NCBI GenBank assembly: GCA_025362575.1
Contig: JANYIQ010000278.1
Location: forward strand, 1-42,097
From: Bacteroidia bacterium
GTDB taxonomy: Bacteria > Bacteroidota > Bacteroidia > B-17B0 > Aurantibacillaceae
Reading direction: 5' to 3'
Length of the DNA: 42,097 nt
Below are positions 1 through 9,061 of the stretch, in pieces. The position numbers were made by a program, and so were the translations under genes. The notes under the pieces are model-generated. The model saw only the letters and a program-made list of their open reading frames with translations. It was not told the origin of the DNA and ran no database searches. Every line of letters starts with the position of its first letter. The first letter of the stretch is position 1.

Positions 1-150
1 GGCTTGCCGCTGGCCATTACCATTAAGAATTTCCTCACAGGAAAATTCAAATTAAGCGGTGTTCAAATCCCAACAGTTAAAGAAATTTACGAGCCTTTAT
101 TAAAAGAGCTTGAGGAGTATAATATTACCTTTACCGAGGAAGAAGTATAA
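1..150 (+). CDS. Saccharopine dehydrogenase-like protein, C-terminal fragment
   Basis: The window opens inside a gene read in frame 1 that ends with TAA at 148-150, leaving 49 residues. The fragment reads GLPLAITIKNFLTG, then a stretch containing GVQIPTVKEIYEPLLKELEEY. This matches my recollection of the C-terminal end of the saccharopine dehydrogenase (lysine-forming/NADP type) family of Bacteroidota, where a GLP...TGKI..GVQIP..KEIY.P.L.EL motif closes the protein. Members of that family act on the aminoadipate/lysine branch in the cytoplasm. The substrate cannot be judged from this fragment. A strong bidirectional hairpin follows directly, so this is the last gene of its transcript. Confidence 0.6.
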   Translation, partial: GLPLAITIKNFLTGKFKLSGVQIPTVKEIYEPLLKELEEYNITFTEEEV

Positions 151-153
151 AAC

Positions 154-187
154 AAAAAAAGCCTCTTAAAAATTAAGAGGCTTTTTT
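154..187. terminator. Bidirectional intrinsic terminator
   Basis: Perfect 9-bp stem GCCTCTTAA (161-169) / TTAAGAGGC (173-181) with an AAA loop, flanked by an A run on the left and a T run on the right. It therefore works in both directions and separates the convergent genes ending at 150 (plus) and 206 (minus). Confidence 0.9.
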
Positions 188-205
188 ATTATGTTATGTT
201 TCCTT

Positions 206-1489
206 TTATTCAACAATTAATTTCGAAACAGAACGATTCCCGTTTTCATCAATGCAGTTTACAAAATACATTCCTTTAGGGTAATTGCTTACATTCACTT
301 TGGTTATCTCACCTTGATTCAATGAATTCTTAGCACTCACGTTTTTTCCAAGCATATCAAATATCTCAACATCCACTTTCTCGAAATTGTTGTTTTGAAT
401 GCTGATAAAATTATTGGCCGGATTCGGATAAACGGATAACTGCGACACCGTCTCATTCTCTTTAATCCCGGTTGTTCCACTATTCCATTTTGCAATATAA
501 TTAACGGTAATACTATTCGCTTGAGCAAATAAACCACCTGCATACAAGTCGGTATTATAAACACATAATGCGTTAACAAATAAACTGGTTCCTGTTAATA
601 GTGGCGACCAGGCCGCTCCATTCCATTCGGCAATATAATTAGCAGCTGTTGAACCGGCCAAAGTAAATTGCCCGCCCGCATACAGTGAAGAATTATAAAC
701 ACATAAAGCATCTACTTCGCCATTTGTTCCGCCGCCAACTGCCGACCATGTGCTGCCATTCCATTTTGCAATTTTATTCGCTGCAGTTCCTCCGGCCGTT
801 GTAAATTTTCCGCCGGCATATATTTCTGAATTGTAAGTCGCCAATGAATAAACCATTCCTCCCGGATTCATACCGGTAGAGACAGGTGACCAGGTTGAGC
901 CATTCCATTTTGCAATATATTCACCTGGATTAGGTGCGCTGTTAAAAGCGCCTCCAGCGTAAATTTCTGAATTATATACAGCCAATGAAAAAACAGTATT
1001 ATTGAATCCGGCGCCAACAGCAGACCAGGCAGAACCATTCCATTTTGCTATACCATTATTAAATGCACCTCCGACATAAAGTTCTGAGTTGTAAACGGCA
1101 AAGGACATTACCGTGCTGTTTTGTCCGGTTCCCAATGTTGCCCAGCTTGTCCCATTCCATTTTGCAATGTTATTTGCAGGAGACCCCCCCGCTGCCGAAA
1201 AAAATCCACCAACATAAAGTTCATTATTATAAACTGCTAATGCTTTAACTTGTCCTGTTATTCCGGCTCCTAAGCTACTCCAGGCAGAACCATTCCATTT
1301 TGCAATATTACTTACACTAACACCTCCTGCTGTATTAAAACTACCTCCTACATAAAGGTCGCCGTTATATGCTGCGGTAGCAAAAACAGCTCCACCCATG
1401 CCAGTGGTAAGTGCCGACCAAACCTGTGCATGGCCCTTTAGTAAAATTAAATTTAATGCAATTAAAATGATTGTAATTTTTGTTCTCAT
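206..1489 (-). CDS. T9SS-sorted secreted protein with seven propeller-like repeats
   Basis: 427 residues. Residues 1-21 form a signal peptide ending in GHAQ. Residues of about 22-345 are seven tandem repeats of about 42-48 residues, each with a core like AVYNSELYVGGxF followed by IAKWNGSxWS. These are delta-60/kelch-like blades and would close into a seven-bladed beta-propeller. The C terminus (about 350-427) is a typical T9SS type A sorting domain with VYPNPANNF, GMYFV and a final SKLIVE. The protein is expected to cross the inner membrane by Sec and the outer membrane by T9SS, ending up on the cell surface or outside. The repeats give no enzymatic motif; binding is the likeliest role, but that is inference. 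It shares the terminator at 154-187 and is followed upstream by a 213-bp gap, so it is probably transcribed alone. Confidence 0.85.
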   Translation of the reverse strand: MRTKITIILIALNLILLKGHAQVWSALTTGMGGAVFATAAYNGDLYVGGSFNTAGGVSVSNIAKWNGSAWSSLGAGITGQVKALAVYNNELYVGGFFSAAGGSPANNIAKWNGTSWATLGTGQNSTVMSFAVYNSELYVGGAFNNGIAKWNGSAWSAVGAGFNNTVFSLAVYNSEIYAGGAFNSAPNPGEYIAKWNGSTWSPVSTGMNPGGMVYSLATYNSEIYAGGKFTTAGGTAANKIAKWNGSTWSAVGGGTNGEVDALCVYNSSLYAGGQFTLAGSTAANYIAEWNGAAWSPLLTGTSLFVNALCVYNTDLYAGGLFAQANSITVNYIAKWNSGTTGIKENETVSQLSVYPNPANNFISIQNNNFEKVDVEIFDMLGKNVSAKNSLNQGEITKVNVSNYPKGMYFVNCIDENGNRSVSKLIVE

Positions 1490-1645
1490 ATTGACTTACT
1501 ATATAATTATACCCAATTTTTATGGCGTTCAGGTTTGCCCCTGCTTTGTTTCCTGAGTAGGACAGGCCGTTTTTTTCAGTGGGTTCTGGATTCCACTTCA
1601 GATCTTTTATTAGAGAGGCCTTAAAGAAATGATACTCAAAATAAT

Positions 1646-1696
1646 CGGGCCTTATTCATAATTTGTTTTTTTATTGCATGTGGCCCGCTTATAAGC
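1646..1696. repeat. Short inverted repeat with adjoining palindrome between two minus-strand genes
   Basis: In the 213-bp gap 1490-1702, CGGGCC (1646-1651) pairs with GGCCCG (1682-1687) across a 30-base A/T-rich centre, and the perfect palindrome GCTTATAAGC (1687-1696) follows at once. It lies just past the stop codon of the gene at 1703-3400, so it could end that transcript or stabilise its 3' end. It has no clear T tract directly after the stem. Nothing else recognisable is in the gap. Confidence 0.35.
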
Positions 1697-1702
1697 GTGT
1701 AC

Positions 1703-3400
1703 TTAATTCATCTGGTATTTCCCCAGCCAAAGCGTCTTTCCTTTATCCTTGCCAATGTAAATGATGCTCTTATCTTTTTCATTATACATATAAGGTAATT
1801 TTTTGTTCAGCAAGAACTCGCGCTTACCCAGCGACTTATATTCTGTGATCTGATTGGTTGAAGTATTTATCTTTACCATTGATGGGTAATAGTTCGCATA
1901 ATAAGTTGGACGGCCATAATAGGCATCAAAAAATGTTTCATAACCTTTTGTAGCTATCGGTTCCAATAAATTCCAATATAGGGTTTGTCCATCAGTTCCA
2001 TTATAAAAAACCTGCGGCATTTGAAAAATGGTGTTCATTTTATCATCGATCGATTCGGTTTTAATGCCATATTGAGCTTTTATTTCTCCGGTAGGACTGA
2101 ATTGCATACATATTACATCCTTATAAGCGCTTGTGCTTGTTTTTTCGATCATGATCCTGCCTTTTAACTGCCCTGAAACAAAGATGTCGCCGTTTGGTGC
2201 AATGCTGAAATACTGTATTCTCAAACGGTTTCCTTTGTATATGGAAGCCTTTTTCTGATCAGGAGCCGTTTTTAATACTTTCTCAAAATCCTTTATCGGA
2301 TTGTTCTTTACCCACTCCAGTTTACCGTTGTTCAATTTTAAAATGCTGAAATAATCCATCTCGATCTTTTCGGTTTTATTTTCATACGTTTCCATTCTGT
2401 AATTTGACCCTCCGGTATAACACGGATTAACCAAAGGTGAATATTCTTTGTAAAGTTGATCGAATGTTTTATCCAGGTCGTTATAGCTCCCGCATAAATA
2501 AATGGCACCGTCTTTGGTTTGTCCGCAGCCTGAAATGATCAGGTTAGCAGATGGCGCGTCGAATTTCAGGTTTTCTTTGATAACCCCGTTCTTATCAATT
2601 CGCATGTAAGTGTATTTTTTAAAATCCACTCCGCCGTTCTTATTAAAAGAAGGAGCAAAAATAAATATCATGTCGCTCTTGCTGATATCACCTTCTGCCG
2701 ATGAAGCGTTTTCATCTTCTGTATCTGTAGAGTTATTGATACTTGCACAATATACCAATTGCGATGATTCCAAAGGAAGAACGATCTCACGGGTAGACAG
2801 ATCTGTTTTTACTTCCAGCAAAACGAAATCCTTTTTTACTTTTCCTTCGTTCTTTGTTTCCGAAGAAGTAAGCACCATGATCTTTCCTGTTTCCGAATCA
2901 TCAAACGAAGCGTATCCGCTGTAAGCGCGTTTATCATCATTTGCAGGTTTAATTTCAATATCTTCCGTTCTTTTTCTTACATACCCTTTTTTTTCTTTGT
3001 TCCATTTGTATTCATAAGTACGCTTGGTTAAATAAAGTTTTGTGCTCAAAATACTGAACGAGCTGCAGCCTCCAACGGTAGCATACACCATACTTGCAGT
3101 ATAATCGGGTTTATCGGCGATATCCGATTTTAATACCGAACTTTCTTCCTGTTTTATGAAGGCCAGATTCTTATCGAAATAGTAAGTTTCATAAGCTCCT
3201 GTCTCATCACTTGATTTATTCTTGAATTTATAGGTTACTTCTATGTTCCCGGTCTGCGGATCCTGATACGCATAATGGAAATATCCCTTATAGGCTTTTT
3301 TAGAAAGTTCCTGAGACTTTTCTGTAAAGTTTTGAGCCAAAAGGCCGGCTGTAAGGAACATTGCCGCCGTTAAGAATATTGAGATCTTTTTTGTTTTCAT
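1703..3400 (-). CDS. Exported protein of unknown function, 565 residues
   Basis: I do not recognise this family. A signal peptide is clear: KTKK, a hydrophobic stretch, then AGLLAQ at residue 23. The mature part is lysine-rich and made of alternating short hydrophobic strands with many turn motifs (for example NGGVDFKKYTYMRIDKNGVI and APNGDIFVSGQL). This suggests a large all-beta domain, possibly an irregular propeller. No T9SS sorting domain is present: the protein ends in KTLWLGKYQMN. It probably stays in the periplasm or is anchored another way. It lies 83 bases downstream of the response regulator gene on the same strand, so it may be cotranscribed with, or a target of, that two-component system; this is inference from position only. 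Confidence 0.75.
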   Translation of the reverse strand: MKTKKISIFLTAAMFLTAGLLAQNFTEKSQELSKKAYKGYFHYAYQDPQTGNIEVTYKFKNKSSDETGAYETYYFDKNLAFIKQEESSVLKSDIADKPDYTASMVYATVGGCSSFSILSTKLYLTKRTYEYKWNKEKKGYVRKRTEDIEIKPANDDKRAYSGYASFDDSETGKIMVLTSSETKNEGKVKKDFVLLEVKTDLSTREIVLPLESSQLVYCASINNSTDTEDENASSAEGDISKSDMIFIFAPSFNKNGGVDFKKYTYMRIDKNGVIKENLKFDAPSANLIISGCGQTKDGAIYLCGSYNDLDKTFDQLYKEYSPLVNPCYTGGSNYRMETYENKTEKIEMDYFSILKLNNGKLEWVKNNPIKDFEKVLKTAPDQKKASIYKGNRLRIQYFSIAPNGDIFVSGQLKGRIMIEKTSTSAYKDVICMQFSPTGEIKAQYGIKTESIDDKMNTIFQMPQVFYNGTDGQTLYWNLLEPIATKGYETFFDAYYGRPTYYANYYPSMVKINTSTNQITEYKSLGKREFLLNKKLPYMYNEKDKSIIYIGKDKGKTLWLGKYQMN

Positions 3401-3483
3401 AAAGTGTTTTAAATTTAAGATTATGATCCAAAGGTGAACTTAATCCCTTCATCACACAATAACACTTTAGTAGTAATCTGATA

Positions 3484-4107
3484 CTACCTTTTGAAAACCT
3501 TATTTAATGCATCGGTGCGTGAATTCACCTGCAACTTTTCGTAGATGTTACGGATATGGGTACGAACCGTTTCGGTGCTTAAAAAAACCCTATCGGCTAT
3601 TTCTTTATAACGCAATCCTTTAGAGAGGTAGTCCAGTATTTCCTTTTCGCGATTAGAAAGTTTTTCCAGTTCAGGATTAACTTCCGTTTCCTTGAACGAC
3701 ATCACTACCTTACGCGCAATATGACTGCTCATGGGTGAGCCGCCATTATAAACTTCAACAATGGAATCAAGCAATTTAGAAGGTTGAGTGGTTTTTATCA
3801 GATAGCCTGTTGCCCCTGCTTTCAATGCCTTAAAAACAGTCTCAGTATCTTCAAACGAAGTACAGATCAAAAAATTGGTGTTTAGACATTTAGGTTTCAA
3901 CTCGATCACACAATCAATACCGGATTTTGCAGGAAGATTGATGTCAGTGAGCACAACATCCAATCCCGCGCCCGGAATATCCTTAATGGCATCTTCAGCA
4001 TTTGAATAAACTTGGCAACATGTGAATCCCTCACTTCCATTGATGAGTTTTACAAGGTTCTCCCTTATCTCTTTTTCGTCTTCAATGATACCTACCTTTA
4101 TTGTCAT
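3484..4107 (-). CDS. NarL/FixJ-family response regulator
   Basis: 207 residues with the standard two-domain layout. The receiver domain (about 1-120) has acidic residues E9-D10, phospho-acceptor D55 in VVLTDINLP, T83/S84 in the CTSFED region, and K105 in GYLIKT. The C-terminal LuxR helix-turn-helix (about 145-207) starts LSNREKEILDYLSKG and contains LSTETVRTHIRNIYEKL, the recognition helix region. It should bind DNA as a phosphorylated dimer. Its gene starts 39 bases after the stop of the TPR histidine kinase on the same strand, so the two form a kinase-regulator operon with the kinase first. The target genes are unknown; the exported protein directly downstream is a candidate. Confidence 0.93.
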   Translation of the reverse strand: MTIKVGIIEDEKEIRENLVKLINGSEGFTCCQVYSNAEDAIKDIPGAGLDVVLTDINLPAKSGIDCVIELKPKCLNTNFLICTSFEDTETVFKALKAGATGYLIKTTQPSKLLDSIVEVYNGGSPMSSHIARKVVMSFKETEVNPELEKLSNREKEILDYLSKGLRYKEIADRVFLSTETVRTHIRNIYEKLQVNSRTDALNKVFKR

Positions 4108-4146
4108 ATTGCGAAGTTAATCACAAAGTTAAATTTAAATCTACCA

Positions 4147-6108
4147 TTAAAGTAGTATTTTGAGTTTTTCTATGCTCTTTAAAGGCACTTGCATTTCAAT
4201 TCTGCTTCCCTTACCGGGTAACGAAGCAATTTTAATTTCACCATTAATGATCTTCATTCGGTTCATCATGTTCTTAAGACCGTTACCATTACTTTCTTTC
4301 CTGGCATCAAAACCCTCACCATTATCTTCGATCTGAAATTTGAATTCGGTATTCAACTGCAATTTCAAACTGATCTTATCTGCCTTTGCATGCTTGATGA
4401 TATTCTGTAACGACTCCTTAACGATCATTAAAATATTGCGACTGGCTTCTTTGGTAATATCTAATTGTTTTATCTCCTCCGGAAAATCGATACTCAGTTC
4501 GATCGAAAATTCTTCCAGATAATCGCTTGCGTATTCTCTTATTCTCGCAACCAAATTATCCATGGTGGTATTATCCGGATTCATGGCCCAGATCAGATCA
4601 CGCATATTCTCTACAAGATGCTTCGATGTCTCCGAAATGGAATTAATGGCACTTGCTTTTCCCTGATTGTTAGAGTTGGCAAGCTCTGCCAAAAATTTAA
4701 TTTTCGATAAACCCGAACCCAATTCGTCATGAATGTCTTTAGCGATCCGAATACGTTCATTTTCTTCTGTTTCGCTAATAATGCGTTCTGTTTCCAGTTT
4801 TTGACGGATCACATTCTTACTCCGCACAAAATACCCGATTATAAATACCAGTAAAATAAGAATAACCAATCCCAAAATGATAAGTGTTCTTTGTCTGATC
4901 TGCAGCTCGGAATTTTTATTTTTTTCGTCCAGTAATTTTATTTCTGCATCTTTCTTTTCACTGCTGTATTTTGCTTCCGATTCGGCAAATAATTTATTTA
5001 CCTCTTTGCCTCGCAAGCTGTCGTTCAAAGCATCGTATTTTAAGCGTGCGTCAAAAGCCCTCTCGTAATTATTCAGTTCGGCATAAGTATTTGACAAACC
5101 TTCCAGCGACTGCCTCTGCCATTGCTTGTTTCCCAGCTGAAGCGATAATTCGTGAGCTTTCTGATATGCCTCATTTGATCTTTTCAGATCTCTTTGCTGA
5201 TGATAAAGTGCGCCAAGATTCACAAAATTTACAAGATTACTGTTCGCACTTCTGATCTTTTCATTGATCTTTATGGATTCACTGATAAAGTGTATCGCTT
5301 CGTTTAATTTATTTTCGTCTTTGCGAAGTGACCCGAGATTCGCAAAATATTTTGCTTTCAGATAATCATCGGGATAAGTATCAAGAAGTTCTTTTGCTTT
5401 CTGATAATACTGATTCGATTCCTTATATGCTTTTGTATGCTGCTTAACTGTTCCCAGATTAATATAAGTGGCAATAAGTCCTTTTGCATCACCCAGAATT
5501 TCACGAAGTCCAAGCGCTATCAAATGATACTTCTCTGCTTTGGCATATTGCTCTTGCCGGTTAAAGGCATCGGCAATGTTATTCAAAATACTGCATTGGG
5601 CAATGGTGTCTCTTTTGCTTTCAGCGATCTTCAAGGCCATAAAATAATAGTCCACTTCATTCTTATCACCCAATTCCTTTAAAGCGCTGCCAAGATTATT
5701 GTAAGTGCTGATCAAACCTTTTATGTCGTTCAGTTTTGTTCTCACCTCCATGGCACTTTGATGATACTGTATGGAAGTTTTGAAATCGGCATTAAGATAA
5801 TAATACACGCCAAGGGTATTGTAACAATCGCTCAGCGAATAAGGATTCGTTGTGCGTTCTGCAATTTTTAAGGCTTTCTTCGCCAACTTCAATGAGTTTT
5901 CTTTTTCGCCGAACATCAGTTCCCAAACCGCATCATTCATCCATTTTACTTTCAGCGAATCGTTGACCGAGGCATCCGCAAGTTTTATTAAACTATCTGC
6001 CTTGTTTTGAGCTCTATCTGTATTAAAAAAGACAAAGAACAGTAAGGCAATAAACATTGCTTTTGAGTAACCACTAAGGGTTTTGGGCGTTATAAAGTGT
6101 AGATCCAT
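4147..6108 (-). CDS. TPR-containing sensor histidine kinase (HisKA_3 type)
   Basis: 653 residues. An N-terminal signal/anchor segment (about 13-32) is followed by about eight tetratricopeptide repeats (about 50-370) predicted to lie in the periplasm. One strong transmembrane segment follows (about 407-427, TLIILGLVILILLVFIIGYF), then a short coiled coil. The dimerisation box RIRIAKDIHDELGSG has the phospho-histidine at H460, and the HATPase domain carries N and G boxes (NILMIVKESLQNIIKHA and DNGEGFD, then NGNGLKNM). This is the NarX/DesK-like class that pairs with LuxR-type regulators, and such a regulator follows. TPR sensors of this build are common in Bacteroidota; their ligands are mostly unknown. 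A promoter with a perfect TAnnTTTG box lies 34 bases upstream of the start. Confidence 0.92.
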   Translation of the reverse strand: MDLHFITPKTLSGYSKAMFIALLFFVFFNTDRAQNKADSLIKLADASVNDSLKVKWMNDAVWELMFGEKENSLKLAKKALKIAERTTNPYSLSDCYNTLGVYYYLNADFKTSIQYHQSAMEVRTKLNDIKGLISTYNNLGSALKELGDKNEVDYYFMALKIAESKRDTIAQCSILNNIADAFNRQEQYAKAEKYHLIALGLREILGDAKGLIATYINLGTVKQHTKAYKESNQYYQKAKELLDTYPDDYLKAKYFANLGSLRKDENKLNEAIHFISESIKINEKIRSANSNLVNFVNLGALYHQQRDLKRSNEAYQKAHELSLQLGNKQWQRQSLEGLSNTYAELNNYERAFDARLKYDALNDSLRGKEVNKLFAESEAKYSSEKKDAEIKLLDEKNKNSELQIRQRTLIILGLVILILLVFIIGYFVRSKNVIRQKLETERIISETEENERIRIAKDIHDELGSGLSKIKFLAELANSNNQGKASAINSISETSKHLVENMRDLIWAMNPDNTTMDNLVARIREYASDYLEEFSIELSIDFPEEIKQLDITKEASRNILMIVKESLQNIIKHAKADKISLKLQLNTEFKFQIEDNGEGFDARKESNGNGLKNMMNRMKIINGEIKIASLPGKGSRIEMQVPLKSIEKLKILL

Positions 6109-6141
6109 GCTAATATGCTCTTAAAGCTATTGTAAATCTAT

Positions 6142-6172
6142 CAAATATAAGGCGTAAACAGCTCTTTTGAAA
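6142..6172 (-). promoter_or_regulatory. Promoter of the histidine kinase operon
   Basis: On the minus strand, TATATTTG (6142-6149) matches the Bacteroidota -7 box TAnnTTTG exactly. A TTTC at 6169-6172, 19 bases upstream, is a one-mismatch -33 box. Transcription would start near 6135, giving a leader of about 25-30 bases. Confidence 0.6.
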
Positions 6173-6301
6173 TACTACTTTATAGGGATTATGCCCTGTC
6201 GACTAAGGGTAAAAAGACTGTTTCCATCAACAATTGCAGGTTTAAAACTTTGTTTTTGCCCTTATAAGGCCCCCCTTTGCAAAAGCTATCTTTATAGGAT
6301 T

Positions 6302-9061
6302 ATGGCTTCGGAAAAGAAAAACAAATTCAAAGATATTCCCCTCGAAATTGCAAACAATGCTGAGGATGAAACACCCATTCAGGAAATTGAAGAACCCAAA
6401 CTTACTAAACTCAAAAGAAAGCCGGCCGAAGTAGCTTCCAACGAGGGAGTAATGCCGCGCAGAAAAAACAAACCAAGAGAAGTGGTTGAAGAAATTCAAG
6501 ATCCTGAAGACCCTTCGACAAGCTCAGGAGAAGAGACAGAAGAAGTGGAAGAAAAAAAAGTGAAGAAAGTGAAAAAGGAAAAGGCAGAAAAAGTGGAGAA
6601 AGCAGAAAAAATTTCAATCCGTCAACGTGTTGAACAAATAGTTACAATCTATCAGAACGAACGCACTCAAAAAATAATAGGTCTGTGCCTAATGCTTAGC
6701 GCCTCTTATCTTGCCATCGCCTTCACCTCTTTCTTTTTTAGCTGGGATGTGGATCAGGATAAAGTTATGGGACCACTCTCCGAATTATTTTTACCGGATG
6801 TTAAAGTAAATAACTGGCTAGGCAAATTAGGTGCATTGATCTCACATCAATTCATGCACAAATGGTTTGGTGTTTCTTCATTCATTCTGGTGCCGGTTTT
6901 AGCAATGTATGGCTTGCAAAAATTACTGAACAGATCCTTCATCAAACCACAGGCCTTCAATGCTAAATGGCTTTTTATTATGGTGTGGTCGTCGTTGGTT
7001 TTGGCATTTATTTTTCATGACAAACTGTTTTTCTTAGGTGGCGGTTTTGGTTATATTTTAAACGCACAGATTAGTAACTATGTTGGAACAATAGGGTTAC
7101 TGGCTCTTCTGGGCTTCTCCATGCTTACCTTTTTAGTATTAAGCGTCAACATGTCGTTCAGATTACCGGAACGAAAAATAATTCCTGTGCAGGAAAATGA
7201 AGAAGAAGAAATTCAAGAACCTGTTGCCGAAAATAAGATCATTGAACCTCTTGTTGAATTCAACGCTTCTTACAACGAAACCAAAGAACCCGAATTAACC
7301 GAAGAAGAAGAAAAAGCGCTTTTGGATTTTGAAATTAAAGAACGTATCGATAATTTATTCGCTGAAGTAAAACCGGAAGAACCCGTTACGGAAGTTAAAG
7401 CCGAAGAAAAAATTGATCTCGCCCTTGCGAACGAAACTCCTGTGATTGAAAACACGAACGGACCCGAATTTTCGATCGCTAATATTCAAACTACCGAACC
7501 GGTCTTAGAAGAAGAGAATAAAGCGGCACAACTGGTTGAAGAGTTTGGAGAATATGATCCGACTTTAGATCTGGGGCATTATAAATTCCCAACCTACGAC
7601 TTACTTATTGATTACGGTGTAACACATGGTAAAGTAAATCAGGAAGAATTAGTAGCCAACAAAGACCGAATTATTGCTACACTTAAAAATTACGGGATCG
7701 AAATTGATAAGATCATGGCAACAGTTGGACCAACCGTTACATTATACGAAATTGTTCCTGCAGCCGGTGTGCGTATCTCTAAGATCAAGAATCTTGAAGA
7801 TGACATTGCCTTGAGTTTGGCAGCGCTTGGTATCCGTATCATTGCACCTATTCCGGGTAAAGGCACCATTGGCATTGAAGTTCCAAATCAAACACCGGAA
7901 ATGGTACCGATGCGTAATATTTTAGCTTCCGAAAAGTTCAATAATTCCACTTACGATCTTCCTATCGCTTTAGGAAAAACCATCAGCAACGAAATATTCA
8001 TTGCCGATCTTGCCAAAATGCCGCACTTGTTAATGGCCGGTGCTACAGGGCAAGGTAAATCGGTTGGATTGAACGCTGTTTTGGTTTCTTTACTTTACAA
8101 AAAACATCCTGCACAAATTAAATTTGTTTTGGTAGATCCTAAAAAAGTAGAGTTAACACTTTTCAAAAAAATTGAAAGACATTTCTTAGCGAAACTTCCA
8201 AATTCTGAAGATGCGATAATAACCGACAATACAAAAGTAATTCACACTCTGAATTCTTTGTGTATTGAAATGGATAATCGTTACGCCTTATTGCAAGATG
8301 CACAGGTGAGAAACATTAAAGAGTACAATGCAAAATTCACACAACGTAAATTAAACCCTAACGACGGACATAAATATTTACCATACATTATTTTAGTGGT
8401 GGATGAGTTTGCAGATCTCATTATGACAGCCGGTAAAGAAGTGGAAACGCCAATTGCCCGTTTGGCGCAGTTAGCACGTGCCATTGGAATACATTTGATC
8501 ATAGCAACACAAAGACCATCAGTTAACATTATTACTGGAACCATAAAAGCTAACTTCCCTGCGCGTATTGCGTTTAGAGTAACAAGCAAAATAGATTCAC
8601 GCACCATTATAGATAGTGGCGGAGCCGAACAATTAATTGGCCGTGGTGATATGCTATTAAGTACCGGTAACGATCTTATCCGTATTCAGTGTGCGTTTGT
8701 AGATACACCTGAAGTAGAAAAAATTACAGACTTTATTGGCTCACAACGCGCCTACCCTAGTGCGTTTTTATTGCCTGAATATGTTGGCGAAGATGGCGGC
8801 GATGCAAAAGATGATGTTGATCTAAGCGAACGCGATAAAATGTTTGAAGATGCCGCTAAACTGGTTGTACAGTTTCAGCAAGGCAGCGCTTCGTTCCTGC
8901 AACGCAAATTAAAATTGGGCTACAACCGCGCAGGCCGCATTGTTGATCAGCTGGAAGCTGCAGGGATAATTGGTCAGTTTGAGGGCTCTAAAGCCCGCGA
9001 AGTGCTTTGTAAAGATATGGCGCAACTCGATGCGATCATTCAGAAAATTAAGGGGCAATAA
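6302..9061 (+). CDS. ftsK: DNA translocase FtsK/SpoIIIE
   Basis: I start at the ATG at 6302 (919 residues, beginning MASEKKNK). The in-frame upstream extension to 6167 encodes a basic, Cys-rich stretch unlike FtsK. A TATCTTTA box at 6287-6294 is close upstream, implying a very short leader. The layout is a charged Glu/Lys-rich N terminus with a low-complexity VEEKKVKKVKKEKAEK stretch, four transmembrane segments (about 120-280), an acidic linker, an alpha domain starting near GHYKFPTYDLL, the RecA-like motor with Walker A GATGQGKS (580-587) and Walker B VVDE (D701), and a C-terminal winged-helix gamma domain (SERDKMFEDAA to the end) that would read KOPS. It couples septation to chromosome dimer resolution and DNA pumping. 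The linker contains DPSTSSG, encoded by a dispersed repeat motif. Confidence 0.95.
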   Translation: MASEKKNKFKDIPLEIANNAEDETPIQEIEEPKLTKLKRKPAEVASNEGVMPRRKNKPREVVEEIQDPEDPSTSSGEETEEVEEKKVKKVKKEKAEKVEKAEKISIRQRVEQIVTIYQNERTQKIIGLCLMLSASYLAIAFTSFFFSWDVDQDKVMGPLSELFLPDVKVNNWLGKLGALISHQFMHKWFGVSSFILVPVLAMYGLQKLLNRSFIKPQAFNAKWLFIMVWSSLVLAFIFHDKLFFLGGGFGYILNAQISNYVGTIGLLALLGFSMLTFLVLSVNMSFRLPERKIIPVQENEEEEIQEPVAENKIIEPLVEFNASYNETKEPELTEEEEKALLDFEIKERIDNLFAEVKPEEPVTEVKAEEKIDLALANETPVIENTNGPEFSIANIQTTEPVLEEENKAAQLVEEFGEYDPTLDLGHYKFPTYDLLIDYGVTHGKVNQEELVANKDRIIATLKNYGIEIDKIMATVGPTVTLYEIVPAAGVRISKIKNLEDDIALSLAALGIRIIAPIPGKGTIGIEVPNQTPEMVPMRNILASEKFNNSTYDLPIALGKTISNEIFIADLAKMPHLLMAGATGQGKSVGLNAVLVSLLYKKHPAQIKFVLVDPKKVELTLFKKIERHFLAKLPNSEDAIITDNTKVIHTLNSLCIEMDNRYALLQDAQVRNIKEYNAKFTQRKLNPNDGHKYLPYIILVVDEFADLIMTAGKEVETPIARLAQLARAIGIHLIIATQRPSVNIITGTIKANFPARIAFRVTSKIDSRTIIDSGGAEQLIGRGDMLLSTGNDLIRIQCAFVDTPEVEKITDFIGSQRAYPSAFLLPEYVGEDGGDAKDDVDLSERDKMFEDAAKLVVQFQQGSASFLQRKLKLGYNRAGRIVDQLEAAGIIGQFEGSKAREVLCKDMAQLDAIIQKIKGQ
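6512..6528 (+). repeat. Dispersed CCTTCGACAAGCTCAGG motif inside ftsK
   Basis: The motif encodes residues of about 71-76 (PSTSSG) of the disordered N-terminal region of FtsK. Its core TTCGACAAGCTCA (6514-6526) recurs in inverse orientation at 9772-9784. From memory, this CTTCGACAAGCTCAG core is a widely scattered repeat in many bacterial genomes; I did not check this here. Being in frame and in a linker, it seems tolerated by the protein. Confidence 0.6.

Noticed and set aside
6242-6499. Antisense open frame over the start of ftsK
   Set aside because: It is Phe-rich and mirrors the Glu/Lys-rich ftsK N terminus; no promoter, no domain. The same applies to 6411-6617.
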